From an uncultured beta proteobacterium (GTDB lineage Bacteria; Pseudomonadota; Gammaproteobacteria; Burkholderiales; Burkholderiaceae_C): a DNA stretch of 40,368 bases. The stretch is taken from the NCBI GenBank assembly GCA_903876715.1, contig CAIRBF010000321.1, positions 1 through 40,368 of the forward strand, in the 5' to 3' direction. Within the stretch, counting starts at the first letter, position 1. Each line of letters opens with the position of its first letter. Positions 16,452 through 25,812 of the stretch are shown here, piece after piece. The notes under the pieces were generated by a model. It saw only the letters and a list, made by a program, of their open reading frames with translations, was not told where the DNA came from and searched no databases. Position numbers and translations under genes: made by a program.

Positions 16452-18585
16452 ACCGAGCCCGTCGCGCCGCCGCACGACGCTGCAGCCAGCCGATCACGCG
16501 CCCGCGCAGGGCCTCGCGCCAGCGGTCGCCCCGCGTGGGGTTGCTGACGATGCGCGCCTTGTAGAACGAGGGGCAGAGCACCGCCGCGTGCGAGACCTCG
16601 CCACACAGCCCGCAGCCGACGCAGGAGTCGACCACCGCGGCCACCGGGTCGGTGCGCAGCGGGTCGGGATTGGGCTTGACCGTCAGCGAGGGGCAGCCCG
16701 AAAGCCGGATGCAGGAATGGTCGCCGGTGCAGGTGTCGGGGTCGACGCCGAAACGCTCGCGCACGACGCGCTCACCGGCGGCCGCACGCTGGCGCTGCAG
16801 CGGCTTCTCACGCCGCTGGCGGTTGAGCATGCATTCGCTCTGGGCGACGATGACCTTGGGGCCGCGCTCGCGCGTGGTCAGCGCCTCTTTCAAGGCTGCC
16901 TTCATCTGCGCCAGATCGTAGGTGTGGGTGACGGTGCGCACCCACTGCACCCCCACGCCGCGCACTGCGGACTCGATCGCGTGGCCGGTGCTGCGCGTCG
17001 GGTTGACGGCCTTGGACGACAAGATGTCCTGTCCGCCGGTGGCCGAGGTGTAGCTGTTGTCGACGACAACCGTCAGGTTGTCCGAGCGATTGAACACCGC
17101 ATTGGCGATGCCGCTCGTCAGGCCGTTGTGCCAGAAGCCGCCGTCGCCCATGACGCTGATGGCGCGCTTGGAGGCGGGCACGTTCAGCGCCGCGGCGCCG
17201 GCCGTGCCCAGGCCGTAACCCATCGTCGTGTTGCCCAGGTTGAACGGCGGCAGGATGGAGAACAGGTGGCAGCCGATGTCGGCCGAGACATGGTGCTCGC
17301 CGAGCTCGCGCTCGACCAGCTTCATCGCGGTGAAGATGGGCCGCTCGGGGCAGCCGGTGCAGAAGCCTGGCGGACGCGCATGCACCGTCGCCCCCGCGGG
17401 CAGCTCGATCGGGCCGGAGTGCGGCGCTGCCAAGGCCTGGGGCGGCAGGCGGCCATGGCGTTCGAGGAAGGCGCGTACGCCGCCCAGCACCTCGGCGGCC
17501 GTGTACTCGCCCGCCACCGGCAGCACGTCCTTGCCGTGCAGCACCGCATCGCAACCCCCGGCGCGCAGGATCGCCGCCACGTTCTGCTCGAGGTAGTTGG
17601 GCTGGCCCTCCTCCACCATCAGCACCGCGCGCTTGCCGCGGCAGAAGCGCAGCACCTCGTCGTCCACCAGCGGGTAGGTGACGTTCATCACGTACAGCGG
17701 CACGCGGCTGCGGCCGAAGACATCGGCCAGCCCTACGCGCTCGAGCACACGCAGCAGCGTGTTGTAGTGCCCGCCCTGCACGACGATACCCACGTCGTCG
17801 AAGCCGCCGGGCGCGGCGTCGAAGAACTCGTTGAGACCACGCTCCTGGATGAAGCGCACCGCGGCGGGCCAGCGCTGCTGGATCTTCTCCTTTTCATGCA
17901 GGAAGCTCGCCGGCGGCAGCACGATGCGGCTGGTGTCGCGGCGGGGCTGCTCCATGGCCTCGCGCAGCGTGAAGGCCGGACGCTGGTTGGCGCTGGTGAC
18001 GAACTGACCGTGCACGTGGCAAGCGCGGATGCGCAGCTGCAGCATCACCGGCGTGTGGCTGGCCTCGCTGAGTTCGAAACCGTCCTTGACCGCCTTGACG
18101 ATGGAGGGCAGGTTGGGCCGCGGGTCGAGCAGCCAGATCTGCGACTTCATCGCGAAGGCGTGGCTGCGCTCCTGCATGATCGAGGAGCCCTCGCCGTAGT
18201 CCTCGCCGACGATGATCAGGGCGCCGCCCGTGACGCCGCCTGATGCCAGGTTGGCCAGCGCGTCGCTCGCGACGTTCGTGCCCACCGTGCTCTTGAAAGT
18301 GCAGGCGCCGCGCAGCGGGTAGTTCACGCTGGCGGCCAGCGTGGCCGCGGCCGTCGCCTCGCTCGCGCTGTGCTCGAAGTGGATGCCGTGCTCGGCCAGG
18401 ATGTCCTGGGCGTCGGCCAGCACGTCCATCAGGTGCGAGATCGGCGCGCCCTGGTAGCCCGAGACATAGGCCACGCCCGACTCGAGCAGGGCCTTCGTGA
18501 CGGCCAGGATGCCCTCGCCGTGGAACACCTCGCCCTCACCCAGGCGCAGCTTGCGGACTTCTTCGACGAAGGATCTTTCGGCCAT
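16441..18585 (-). CDS. Indolepyruvate ferredoxin oxidoreductase alpha-like subunit (IorA-like)
   Basis: A 714-residue thiamine-diphosphate, iron-sulfur enzyme. The N-terminal pyrimidine-binding domain (GEGILAVTKALLESGVAYVSGYQGAP, EHSASEATAAATLAASVN) is followed by a transferase-C-like segment. The TPP-binding domain carries VMGDGGFWHNGLTSG and VVVDNSYTSATGGQD. The C-terminus has a cysteine-rich ferredoxin region (CTGDHSCIRLSGCPS, then CVGCGLCGEVSHAAVLCPS). The reaction is aryl 2-oxo acid + CoA to aryl-acyl-CoA + CO2 with ferredoxin as acceptor. It is the first gene of the catabolic transcript: a good promoter lies ~100 bp upstream, and GGGAGC precedes ATG 18585. The likely in-pathway substrate is isatinate, giving anthraniloyl-CoA or anthranilate; this is inference. 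Confidence 0.92.
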   Translation of the reverse strand: MAERSFVEEVRKLRLGEGEVFHGEGILAVTKALLESGVAYVSGYQGAPISHLMDVLADAQDILAEHGIHFEHSASEATAAATLAASVNYPLRGACTFKSTVGTNVASDALANLASGGVTGGALIIVGEDYGEGSSIMQERSHAFAMKSQIWLLDPRPNLPSIVKAVKDGFELSEASHTPVMLQLRIRACHVHGQFVTSANQRPAFTLREAMEQPRRDTSRIVLPPASFLHEKEKIQQRWPAAVRFIQERGLNEFFDAAPGGFDDVGIVVQGGHYNTLLRVLERVGLADVFGRSRVPLYVMNVTYPLVDDEVLRFCRGKRAVLMVEEGQPNYLEQNVAAILRAGGCDAVLHGKDVLPVAGEYTAAEVLGGVRAFLERHGRLPPQALAAPHSGPIELPAGATVHARPPGFCTGCPERPIFTAMKLVERELGEHHVSADIGCHLFSILPPFNLGNTTMGYGLGTAGAAALNVPASKRAISVMGDGGFWHNGLTSGIANAVFNRSDNLTVVVDNSYTSATGGQDILSSKAVNPTRSTGHAIESAVRGVGVQWVRTVTHTYDLAQMKAALKEALTTRERGPKVIVAQSECMLNRQRREKPLQRQRAAAGERVVRERFGVDPDTCTGDHSCIRLSGCPSLTVKPNPDPLRTDPVAAVVDSCVGCGLCGEVSHAAVLCPSFYKARIVSNPTRGDRWREALRGRVIGWLQRRAAARRARYAF

Positions 18586-18682
18586 CGACAGCGCTCCCTG
18601 CGTCGGGGCGACCCGGAACGGGGACCCTCAGACGGTGCGCAGCGGCGCTGCAACCCACGGCCGCGCCGACCTGCACACACAG

Positions 18683-18711
18683 AGTGTAGGGAGCGATATT
18701 TCCAAAGTCAA
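18683..18711 (-). promoter_or_regulatory. Sigma70-like promoter of the iorA-led catabolic operon
   Basis: Reading the minus strand, TTGACT (18711-18706) and TACACT (18688-18683) are separated by exactly 17 bp. Transcription would start near 18676, leaving a ~90-nt leader before iorA. It lies in an AT-rich island in an otherwise GC-rich intergenic region and is the best promoter match noticed in the window. Confidence 0.72.
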
Positions 18712-18714
18712 ATA
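18697..18714. promoter_or_regulatory. Candidate MarR operator overlapping the -35 box
   Basis: TATTT (18714-18710) and AAATA (18701-18697) form inverted arms around an 8-bp centre. The dyad covers the -35 element and part of the spacer. AT-rich dyads of this size are typical MarR sites, and a MarR gene ends this block. The arms are short, so this is a candidate only. Confidence 0.4.
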
Positions 18715-18748
18715 CTTCCGGACGGCACGAGGCCCCACGCAAGGCAGG

Positions 18749-19888
18749 TCAACTCGACAGCGGAACCGTCCAAGCGTCGTAGCCGTAGACCCAGTCGGCG
18801 TTGCCCGGCCCTTTCATCCACTCGTTGCCGCGTGAGGCGATCTGGATGCGCGCGGTGCGCTCCCGACGCGCCGCCTCGTAGGCTTGGAGTGCCGGCCCGA
18901 TGCGCCCGCGGTCACGCACACCGGCCAGCGTCCGACCGAGCACGACGGCGTCCTCGATCGCCATGCCGGCGCCCTGGGCCATGAAAGGCAGCATGGGGTG
19001 GCAGGCGTCGCCGAGCAGCGTGACCGTGCCCACGGTCCAGGACGGCAGCGGCTCGCGCTCGTACAGGGCGCTCTTGAGCACGCGGTCGCAGGCGTCGAGC
19101 AGGCGCCGGGCGTCGGGGTGGAAGTCGCGGTAGACCTCGCGCAGCTCGTCCACGCTGCCCTCCGTCGTCCACGACTCCTCGGTCCAGCGCTCCTGGCCGG
19201 TGGTGGCGAAGACAAAGGTCTCGCGCCCCTGGTTGAGCGGGAAGGTGACGATCTGCGTCTGCGGGTTCGGGCCCCACCACTTGGTGAAGGCGTCGATCTC
19301 GGGCACGTCGCGCACACGCTCGGTGGGCACCACGGCGCGGAAGGAGACCACGCCGGTGAAACGCGGACTCTCGGGCCCGAACAGTGCAGCGCGCACACGT
19401 GAGTGGATGCCGTCCGCACCGATGACAGCGTCGTGCCGGCCCTGCCTGCCGTCCTCGAAGGAGAGCATCACGCCGGCTTCGTCCTGCGCCAGGGTGGCCA
19501 CGCGGCGGCCGAGGTGCACGTCGGCCGCGGGCACCTCGGTGGCGAGTGCCGCCAAAAGGTCGGCGCGGTGGATCGTCACCTGCGGCGCGCCGTAGCGCTG
19601 CTCAGCCTGCCCGCCCATGCCCAGGCGGGAGGTCTCGGCGCCGCTCAGGCCATCGCGACTGATGCGGAAGGTCGGCTGCGCGCCGTCGCGCCGGATGGCT
19701 GCGCCGACCTGGCCACCCAGCCCGTCCAGGGCCTTGACGACATTGGGGGTCAGGTTCACGTCGGCGCCCACGCGCGTCCACTGCGATGCCTGCTCGTGGA
19801 CCGAGACGCGATGCCCGGCCCGGCGCAACGCGATCGCGGCCGTCAAGCCGCCAATGCCGCCGCCGACGATACCAATGTCCATTTTCAT
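18749..19888 (-). CDS. FAD-dependent aromatic monooxygenase (salicylate / 3-hydroxybenzoate hydroxylase-like)
   Basis: A 379-residue class A flavoprotein hydroxylase. It has the FAD motif IGIVGGGIGGLTAAIALRRAG at the N-terminus, the DG motif AVIGADGIHSRVRAALFG, and the GD motif LLGDACHPMLPFMAQGAGMAIEDA. These place it with salicylate 1-hydroxylase and 3-hydroxybenzoate 6-hydroxylase, which hydroxylate phenolic or anthranilic acids using NAD(P)H. ATG 19888 has GGGAG upstream. It is 163 bp before iorA and separated from it by the operon promoter, so it forms a unit with the upstream SDR. It may feed the same pathway, for example at an indolic acid or at anthranilate, but the substrate is not resolvable. 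Confidence 0.87.
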   Translation of the reverse strand: MKMDIGIVGGGIGGLTAAIALRRAGHRVSVHEQASQWTRVGADVNLTPNVVKALDGLGGQVGAAIRRDGAQPTFRISRDGLSGAETSRLGMGGQAEQRYGAPQVTIHRADLLAALATEVPAADVHLGRRVATLAQDEAGVMLSFEDGRQGRHDAVIGADGIHSRVRAALFGPESPRFTGVVSFRAVVPTERVRDVPEIDAFTKWWGPNPQTQIVTFPLNQGRETFVFATTGQERWTEESWTTEGSVDELREVYRDFHPDARRLLDACDRVLKSALYEREPLPSWTVGTVTLLGDACHPMLPFMAQGAGMAIEDAVVLGRTLAGVRDRGRIGPALQAYEAARRERTARIQIASRGNEWMKGPGNADWVYGYDAWTVPLSS

Positions 19889-19958
19889 CGCGTGCTGCTC
19901 CCGTCCCGACCTGAAGGCGGCGTGCCCGATTCGACCGCAAGCGGCTCGAACGTGGACT

Positions 19959-20765
19959 TCAATGCTCGGCAGTTCCCCCCAGCCCGCCCCGCCGCAGCGT
20001 CGGCAGCCCCACGCCGCTCGCGTCGAAGCCGCCATCCACGGCCAGCGTCTGGCCATTGATGTAGCTCGCCTGCGGGCTGCACAGGAAGCCCACACCCTGG
20101 GCGATCTCCTCGGGCGTGCCGTAGCGGTTCAGCGGGATCGTGTCGTGGTAGTCGCTGCGGATCGCCACCGTGTGCACGAGCTTGGCCATCTCGGTGTCCA
20201 CCGGCCCGGGGGCGATGCAGTTCGCGCGGATGCCGGCGTTGCCCAGCTCGATGGCCTGCTGCTTGGTCAGGTGGATGATCGCGCCCTTGCTCGTGCCGTA
20301 GGCCACACGCATGGTGCTGGCACGCAGGCCGGAGATCGACGCGATGTTCACGACCGCACCGCCGCCGCCGCGCTTCATCACCGGCGCGCAGGCCTGGGTG
20401 CACAGGAAGGCCCCGTCGAGGTTGGTGCCCATCACGTGGCGCCAGTCGGCCCAGGTGGTCTCCTCGATGCGCTTGAACACCGCCACGCCAGCATTGTTGA
20501 CGAGTGCGTCGATGCGGCCGAAGCGCGCGTCGACGGCCGCCACAGCCGCCTCGACCTGGTCTGGCTGGGAGACGTCGGCATGGACGGTGAAGACGCGCTG
20601 CGCTTCAGCCAGCGAGGCCTCGGTCGCGGCCAGGGTCACGGCATCGACATCGAGCAACGCCACGCGGTAGCCGTGCGCGAGGAACCAGCGCCCGCAGGCC
20701 AGACCGATCCCGCGCGCACCGCCGGTGACGAGGGCGACAGGGGAAGGAGCGTTCGAAGGGTTCAT
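19959..20765 (-). CDS. SDR family oxidoreductase
   Basis: A 268-residue classical SDR with VTGGARGIGLA, NNAG, catalytic Ser in NIASISG, Tyr/Lys in VAYGTSKGA, and the C-terminal INGQTLAVDGGF. All catalytic residues are present. ATG 20765 (MNPSNAP) is preferred over an in-frame ATG at 20810, because it sits just before the nucleotide fold. It lies 70 bp upstream of the FAD hydroxylase on the same strand, probably in one transcript. It is likely a dehydrogenase for a hydroxylated intermediate, with unknown substrate. Confidence 0.87.
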   Translation of the reverse strand: MNPSNAPSPVALVTGGARGIGLACGRWFLAHGYRVALLDVDAVTLAATEASLAEAQRVFTVHADVSQPDQVEAAVAAVDARFGRIDALVNNAGVAVFKRIEETTWADWRHVMGTNLDGAFLCTQACAPVMKRGGGGAVVNIASISGLRASTMRVAYGTSKGAIIHLTKQQAIELGNAGIRANCIAPGPVDTEMAKLVHTVAIRSDYHDTIPLNRYGTPEEIAQGVGFLCSPQASYINGQTLAVDGGFDASGVGLPTLRRGGLGGTAEH

Positions 20766-20873
20766 GAGCGTCAACCAGACCACCTGGTGTTCAAGGCATG
20801 CTTGGGGCAACCGTTCGGGCTGAGTCCTCTGGCGAAGGCCATAGACAAGGAGGGGTGACCCATCGGGCAGGAA

Positions 20874-21716
20874 TCAGGCCGCTGCCCGCGGCGTGCTCAC
20901 CGGCGGCGCCAGGTCGGAATGCTCGGCCAGCCACCGCTCGGCCTGGGTGCCATCGCCCTCGGACGGATGGAAGTCCGCGTCCAGGTAGCGGCGCCAGGTG
21001 CGCCAGTGGCAGCGCACCAGCCCAGCGGTGCCGAACAACGTGGCCCAGGCGCTGCGCCAGGTGGACAGCCGCCAGAGCGCGCCATCGCGCCACAGGTTGT
21101 GCAGAGTCTGACGCACCAGGTCTGTGGAGAAATGCCACGTGACCATCAGGAACAGGCGCCGGCGCCATTTCTCGTTGCCGCCAAGCGCGCGGTACAGATC
21201 AAAGGCCGTGCAGCGGTGCTCGCTCTCTTCGCTCGAATGCCACAGCCACAGGTCGCGCAGGCGCGGCTCGGCGCCCTCGAGTTGCTGCGGGTGTGTCAGC
21301 AGGTGCTCAGCCAGGATGGCAGTCAGGTGCTCCGTGGCGGCTGTGACAGCCAGCCAGGCGCGCGGCTCCTGCCCGGACATCTTCTCGAGCCGCCGGATGC
21401 GCCGGTGGATGCGCGGCTCCCAGTGGTTGACGAAGCCCTGCTTCTCCAGGTGCTCGTTGAACAACTGGTGGATGCGGCGGTGCGTGGCTTCCTGGCCGAT
21501 GAAGCCGCGGGCTTCAGCCTCGAAGCGCTCGCGCGCCGGCCCCTCGAGCCGGGCCAGACCCTTGCGCACCGAGTCGATGAACACCTGCTCCCCGGCCGGG
21601 AAGCTCATCGACAAAGCGTTGAACATCGCGCTGCGGAAGGCATCGCCGCCATTCCAGCGCCGCGGCAGTGGCGTCTTCAGGTCGACGAGGAGTCGGCGGA
21701 TCACTAATTCAGACAT
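20874..21716 (-). CDS. Predicted metal-dependent hydrolase (PF10118 family)
   Basis: A 280-residue, mostly helical protein matching the PF10118 predicted metal-dependent hydrolase family. Two Glu/His clusters in helices, GQEATHRRIHQLF and SSEESEHRCTAFDLY, look like a ferritin-like di-metal centre. WEPRIHRRIRRLEKM and a Trp-rich C-terminal region are also typical. ATG 21716 (MSELVIRR) is the likely start; an in-frame codon at 21752 would overlap purL. It starts 13 bp after the purL stop, so it may be read through from purL. The biochemical role of the family is not established. Confidence 0.8.
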   Translation of the reverse strand: MSELVIRRLLVDLKTPLPRRWNGGDAFRSAMFNALSMSFPAGEQVFIDSVRKGLARLEGPARERFEAEARGFIGQEATHRRIHQLFNEHLEKQGFVNHWEPRIHRRIRRLEKMSGQEPRAWLAVTAATEHLTAILAEHLLTHPQQLEGAEPRLRDLWLWHSSEESEHRCTAFDLYRALGGNEKWRRRLFLMVTWHFSTDLVRQTLHNLWRDGALWRLSTWRSAWATLFGTAGLVRCHWRTWRRYLDADFHPSEGDGTQAERWLAEHSDLAPPVSTPRAAA

Positions 21717-21729
21717 GACGTCGATTCTG

Positions 21730-24700
21730 TCATCCCACCCAGCGCCGCGCATTGCGGAACATGCGCATCCACGGGCTGGGCGCGGACTTGTCGCCGCCGC
21801 TCCAGCTCATCTGCACCTCGCGGAACACGCGCTCGGGGTGCGGCATCATGGCCGTGAAGCGTCCGTCGGCCGTGGTCACGGCCGTCAGCCCGCCGGGGCT
21901 GCCGTTCGGGTTGAAGGGGTAGGCCTCGGTCGGGCGACCTTGGTGATCGACAAAGCGCATCGCCGCGCGTACCGCGGCAGCATCACCGCGCTGCGAGAAG
22001 TCAGCCCGGCCCTCGCCGTGCGACACCGCGATCGGAATTCGGCTGCCCGCCATACCGGCGAGGAAGAGGCTCGGGCTGTCCAGGACCTGCACCAGCGACA
22101 AGCGGGCCTCGAACTGCTCACTGCGGTTGCGGCGGAAGCGAGGCCAGTGCTGCGCGCCGGGGATCAGGTCGGCCAGGGCCGCCATCATCTGGCAACCGTT
22201 GCACACGCCCAGCGCGAAGGTGTCGGCGCGCCCGAAGAAGGCGGCGAAGTCCGCGCGCAGCGCCTGGTTGAAGAGGATGGAGCGGGCCCAGCCCTCGCCG
22301 GCGCCAAGGGTGTCGCCGTAGCTGAAGCCACCGCAGGCCACCAGGCCCTGGTAGCCGTCGAGCCGCGCGCGGCCGGCCTGCAGGTCGCTCATGTGGACAT
22401 CCCAGGCCTCGAAGCCGGCCTGGTCGAAGGCCCAGGCCATTTCCAGCTGCGAGTTCACGCCCTGCTCGCGCAGGACGGCCACACGGGGCCGCGCGATGTG
22501 GACAAAGGGCGCGGCCACATCGTCGGCAGCATCGAACGACAGGTGCACGTGCAGCCCGGCGTCATCGGCGGCAGCGACGGCGGCATGCTCGGCATCGGCA
22601 CAGTCGGGGTCGTCTCGCAGGCGCGCGATGCGCCAGCTCACCTCGTCCCAGGTCGACAACAGTTGCGCGAGCGGCGCGCCGAACTGCAGCTTGGTGTCGC
22701 GCCAGACCTCGACGACCCCGCGGTCATTGGGCTTGCCGATGAAGTGGGCGTGCCGGCTCAGGCCGTGGCGGCGCAGCAGCGCCATGACCTCGTTGCGGGC
22801 CGCCGTCGGCACCTGCATCACGGCGCCGAGTTCCTCGTTGAACAGCGCGCGCAGCGTCAGCTCGTTGCGCCGCTCGCCCACCTGGCTGGCCCAGTTCTTG
22901 GAGTCGCCGTACTCGGCCCGGCTGTCGCCGATGCCGTCGCCCTCGGTGACGAGAATGTCGATATTCAGGCTGACGCCCCGCCGCCCGGCGAACGCCATCT
23001 CGCACACCGCCGCCCACAGCCCGCCGTCGCTGCGGTCGTGGCAGGCCAGCAGCCAGCCACGCGCGCGGATCTCGTCCGTAGCGGCGAACAGGGCCTTCAG
23101 CGCGCCCGGGTCGTCGAGGTCGGGCACCTCGTCGCCAAAGGCGCCGAGCACCTGCGCCAGCATCGAGCCGCCCAGGCGCGCCCTGCCCTGCCCCAGGTCC
23201 ACCAGCACGAGCGTGGTGTCGCCCGGCTGCAACTGCGGGGTGACGGTGCCACGCACGTCCTCCAACGTCGCGAAAGCGGTGACAACCAGCGACACCGGCG
23301 CCGTGACCTGGCGCGGCTGGCCGTCATCGCCCGTCCAACGCGTGCGCATCGACAGCGAATCCTTGCCCACGGGGATGCCGATGCCCAGGGCCGGACACAG
23401 CTCCAGGCCGACGGCGCGCACCGTGTCGTACAGGGCCGCGTCCTCGCCCGGCTCGCCGCAGGCTGCCATCCAGTTCGCGCTGAGCTTGACGCGGTCGAGC
23501 GCAACCGGCGCCCCGAGCAGGTTGGTCAGGGCCTCGCCGACCGCCATGCGGCCCGAGGCCGGCGCGTCCAATGCGGCCAGCGGTGCGCGCTCGCCCATGG
23601 CCATCGCTTCACCGGCGAAGCCCGCGTGGTCGGCCAGTGTGACGGCGCAGTCAGCCACAGGCACCTGCCACGGACCGACCATGGGGTCGCGGTGGCTCAG
23701 GCCGCCGACGGTGCGGTCGCCGATCGTGACCAGGAAGCGCTTGCTCGCCACCGTCGGGTGGCGCAGCACGTCCAGGGCCACCCGCTCCAGGGGCACGCCC
23801 GTCAGGTCGAGCGCGCGACCCTGGCGCGCCAGGCGCTGCACCTGGCGGTGCATCTTCGGCGGCTTGCCCAAAAGGACATCCATTGGCATGTCTATCGCGC
23901 GCGCTCCGCCGGGGCCGTCCTCGAGCACCAGGGCGGCCTGCGCGCTCGCGGTGCCGACGACCGCGTGGGGACAGCGCTCGCGCTCGCAAAGGCGCTCGAA
24001 CAGCGCCAGGCTGCCAGGGGCGATCGCCAGGACGTAGCGCTCCTGGCTCTCGTTGCACCAGATCTCCTTGGGCGCGAGCCCGGTCTCCTCCAGCGGGATG
24101 CGCCGCAGGTCGAAGACCGCGCCGAGGCCGGCGCCGTCGACCAGCTCGGGGAAGGCATTGCTCAGGCCGCCAGCGCCCACGTCGTGGATGGCGAGGATCG
24201 GGTTGTCGGCGCCGAGCGTCCAGCAGTGGTTGATGACCTCCTGCGCCCGGCGCTGGATCTCCGGGTTGCCGCGCTGGACCGAGTCGAAGTCCAGCTCGGC
24301 GGTGTTGGTGCCGGCAGCCATCGAGCTTGCCGCCCCGCCGCCCATGCCGATGCGCATGCCCGGCCCGCCGAGCTGCATCAGCAGCGTGCCCGGAGGAAAG
24401 ACCACCTTGTGCGTCTGCGCGGCGTCGATCTGCCCCAGACCGCCGGCGATCATGACGGGCTTGTGGTAGCCGCGCTGCACGCCCGCGACCTCCTGCTCGA
24501 AGGCGCGGAAGTAGCCACCGAGATTGGGACGCCCGAATTCGTTGTTGAAGGCCGCGGCGCCCAATGGCCCCTCGGTCATGATCTGCAGCGGGCTGGCGAT
24601 ATGGCCAGGGCGGCCCACCCCGCCGCGCTCCCAGGGCTCGTCGGTGCCGGGCAGGCGCAGGTGGCTGGTCGAGAAGCCGGCCAGCCCCGCCTTCGGACGC

Positions 24701-25740
24701 GCCCCGCGCCCGGTCGCTCCCTCGTCGCGGATCTCGCCGCCCGCGCCGGTGGCCGCGCCCGGGAAGGGCGAGATCGCGGTGGGGTGGTTGTGTGTCTCCA
24801 CCTTCCTCAGCACGTGGGTCTCACCGGCGAGCGCGCGGTACGGCGCCGGGCCGTCACCCGAACCCGGGCGCCATTGCACCGCCACGCCGCCCTGCATCAC
24901 CGCCGCGTTGTCGCTGTAGGCCACCACCGTGCGCTGCGGGGACATCGCCTCGGTGTGGCGGATCATCTGGAACATCGACATCGACTCGTCGTGGCCGTCG
25001 ATCGTGAAGCGGGCGTTGAAGATCTTGTGCCGGCAGTGCTCGCTGTTGGCCTGGGCGAACATCATCAGCTCGACGTCGCCGGGGTTTCGGCCCAGGCGCG
25101 TGAAGGCCTGTGCAAGGTAGTCGATCTCGTCATCCGACAGCGCGAGACCGAATTCGGCGTTGGCCTCCTCGAGCGCCGCGCTTCCGCGGCCGAGGACGTC
25201 CACCTGCGCCATCTGCGCGCCCGGGCGCGCTTCGAACAAGGCGCGTGCACCGTCACGCTCGAAGGCCACGTTCTGGGTCATGCGGTCGTGCATTTCCTCG
25301 GCCAGGCGCGCGCGCACGGCCATCTCGAGCGGTCGCGGCCCGCTGCCGAGCATGCCCTGCAACACACCCGCCTTGCGCTGCAGACGGAATTCGGTCACGC
25401 GCTCGATCCGGCGCACCGGCAGCGCGCAGTTGCGCGCGATGTCGCTGGCCTTGCTGGACCAGGGGGACACCGTGCCCAGGCGCGGCATCACGACGATCAG
25501 GTCGCCCGCGACCTGATCGTCGGCGCCAGCGGCAGGCGCGCTGTCCAGCAGCGCGGCCAGACGCTGCTGCAGGCCCGCGTCGGGCGCCGCCGGGGTGGAC
25601 ACCCAGTGCACGTGCCGAGCGCGCAGCGCTTGCAGCGACGGCTCGACCGCCTGGAGACGCTCGAGCAGAGCGCGTGCGCGCGAGCCGGACAGGGCGTCGC
25701 CGCCTTCGAAACAGGACAGATGAAGAGATGTTTGGGGCAT
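21730..25740 (-). CDS. purL: Phosphoribosylformylglycinamidine synthase
   Basis: A 1336-residue large-form PurL (FGAM synthase), the fourth step of de novo purine synthesis: FGAR + ATP + glutamine to FGAM. Order: an N-terminal PurS-like domain; a linker; two AIR-synthase-like halves containing [23 protein letters not shown] (split by residue limits here as [12 protein letters not shown]) and [17 protein letters not shown]; and a C-terminal class I glutaminase with nucleophile Cys in GVCNGCQMM, the [16 protein letters not shown] oxyanion region and the His/Glu of HGEGRAD. Length fits proteobacterial PurL (~1300-1340). ATG 25740 starts the MPQTSLHL N-terminus; upstream frame extension to 26550 is antisense to map. 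It is divergent from map with a 72-bp gap. Confidence 0.96.
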   Translation of the reverse strand: MPQTSLHLSCFEGGDALSGSRARALLERLQAVEPSLQALRARHVHWVSTPAAPDAGLQQRLAALLDSAPAAGADDQVAGDLIVVMPRLGTVSPWSSKASDIARNCALPVRRIERVTEFRLQRKAGVLQGMLGSGPRPLEMAVRARLAEEMHDRMTQNVAFERDGARALFEARPGAQMAQVDVLGRGSAALEEANAEFGLALSDDEIDYLAQAFTRLGRNPGDVELMMFAQANSEHCRHKIFNARFTIDGHDESMSMFQMIRHTEAMSPQRTVVAYSDNAAVMQGGVAVQWRPGSGDGPAPYRALAGETHVLRKVETHNHPTAISPFPGAATGAGGEIRDEGATGRGARPKAGLAGFSTSHLRLPGTDEPWERGGVGRPGHIASPLQIMTEGPLGAAAFNNEFGRPNLGGYFRAFEQEVAGVQRGYHKPVMIAGGLGQIDAAQTHKVVFPPGTLLMQLGGPGMRIGMGGGAASSMAAGTNTAELDFDSVQRGNPEIQRRAQEVINHCWTLGADNPILAIHDVGAGGLSNAFPELVDGAGLGAVFDLRRIPLEETGLAPKEIWCNESQERYVLAIAPGSLALFERLCERERCPHAVVGTASAQAALVLEDGPGGARAIDMPMDVLLGKPPKMHRQVQRLARQGRALDLTGVPLERVALDVLRHPTVASKRFLVTIGDRTVGGLSHRDPMVGPWQVPVADCAVTLADHAGFAGEAMAMGERAPLAALDAPASGRMAVGEALTNLLGAPVALDRVKLSANWMAACGEPGEDAALYDTVRAVGLELCPALGIGIPVGKDSLSMRTRWTGDDGQPRQVTAPVSLVVTAFATLEDVRGTVTPQLQPGDTTLVLVDLGQGRARLGGSMLAQVLGAFGDEVPDLDDPGALKALFAATDEIRARGWLLACHDRSDGGLWAAVCEMAFAGRRGVSLNIDILVTEGDGIGDSRAEYGDSKNWASQVGERRNELTLRALFNEELGAVMQVPTAARNEVMALLRRHGLSRHAHFIGKPNDRGVVEVWRDTKLQFGAPLAQLLSTWDEVSWRIARLRDDPDCADAEHAAVAAADDAGLHVHLSFDAADDVAAPFVHIARPRVAVLREQGVNSQLEMAWAFDQAGFEAWDVHMSDLQAGRARLDGYQGLVACGGFSYGDTLGAGEGWARSILFNQALRADFAAFFGRADTFALGVCNGCQMMAALADLIPGAQHWPRFRRNRSEQFEARLSLVQVLDSPSLFLAGMAGSRIPIAVSHGEGRADFSQRGDAAAVRAAMRFVDHQGRPTEAYPFNPNGSPGGLTAVTTADGRFTAMMPHPERVFREVQMSWSGGDKSAPSPWMRMFRNARRWVG

Positions 25741-25812
25741 GGTCGGCAAGGCGGGGCCGCAATGCCCTCGGTGCGGCGGCAATTCTAGGGACCGGGTGGG
25801 ATAATCAATGCC

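Noticed and set aside
21124-25788. A 1554-codon open frame on the plus strand opposite purL
   Set aside because: It is wholly antisense to well-conserved purL and has no recognisable motif; long antisense frames are expected at this GC content.
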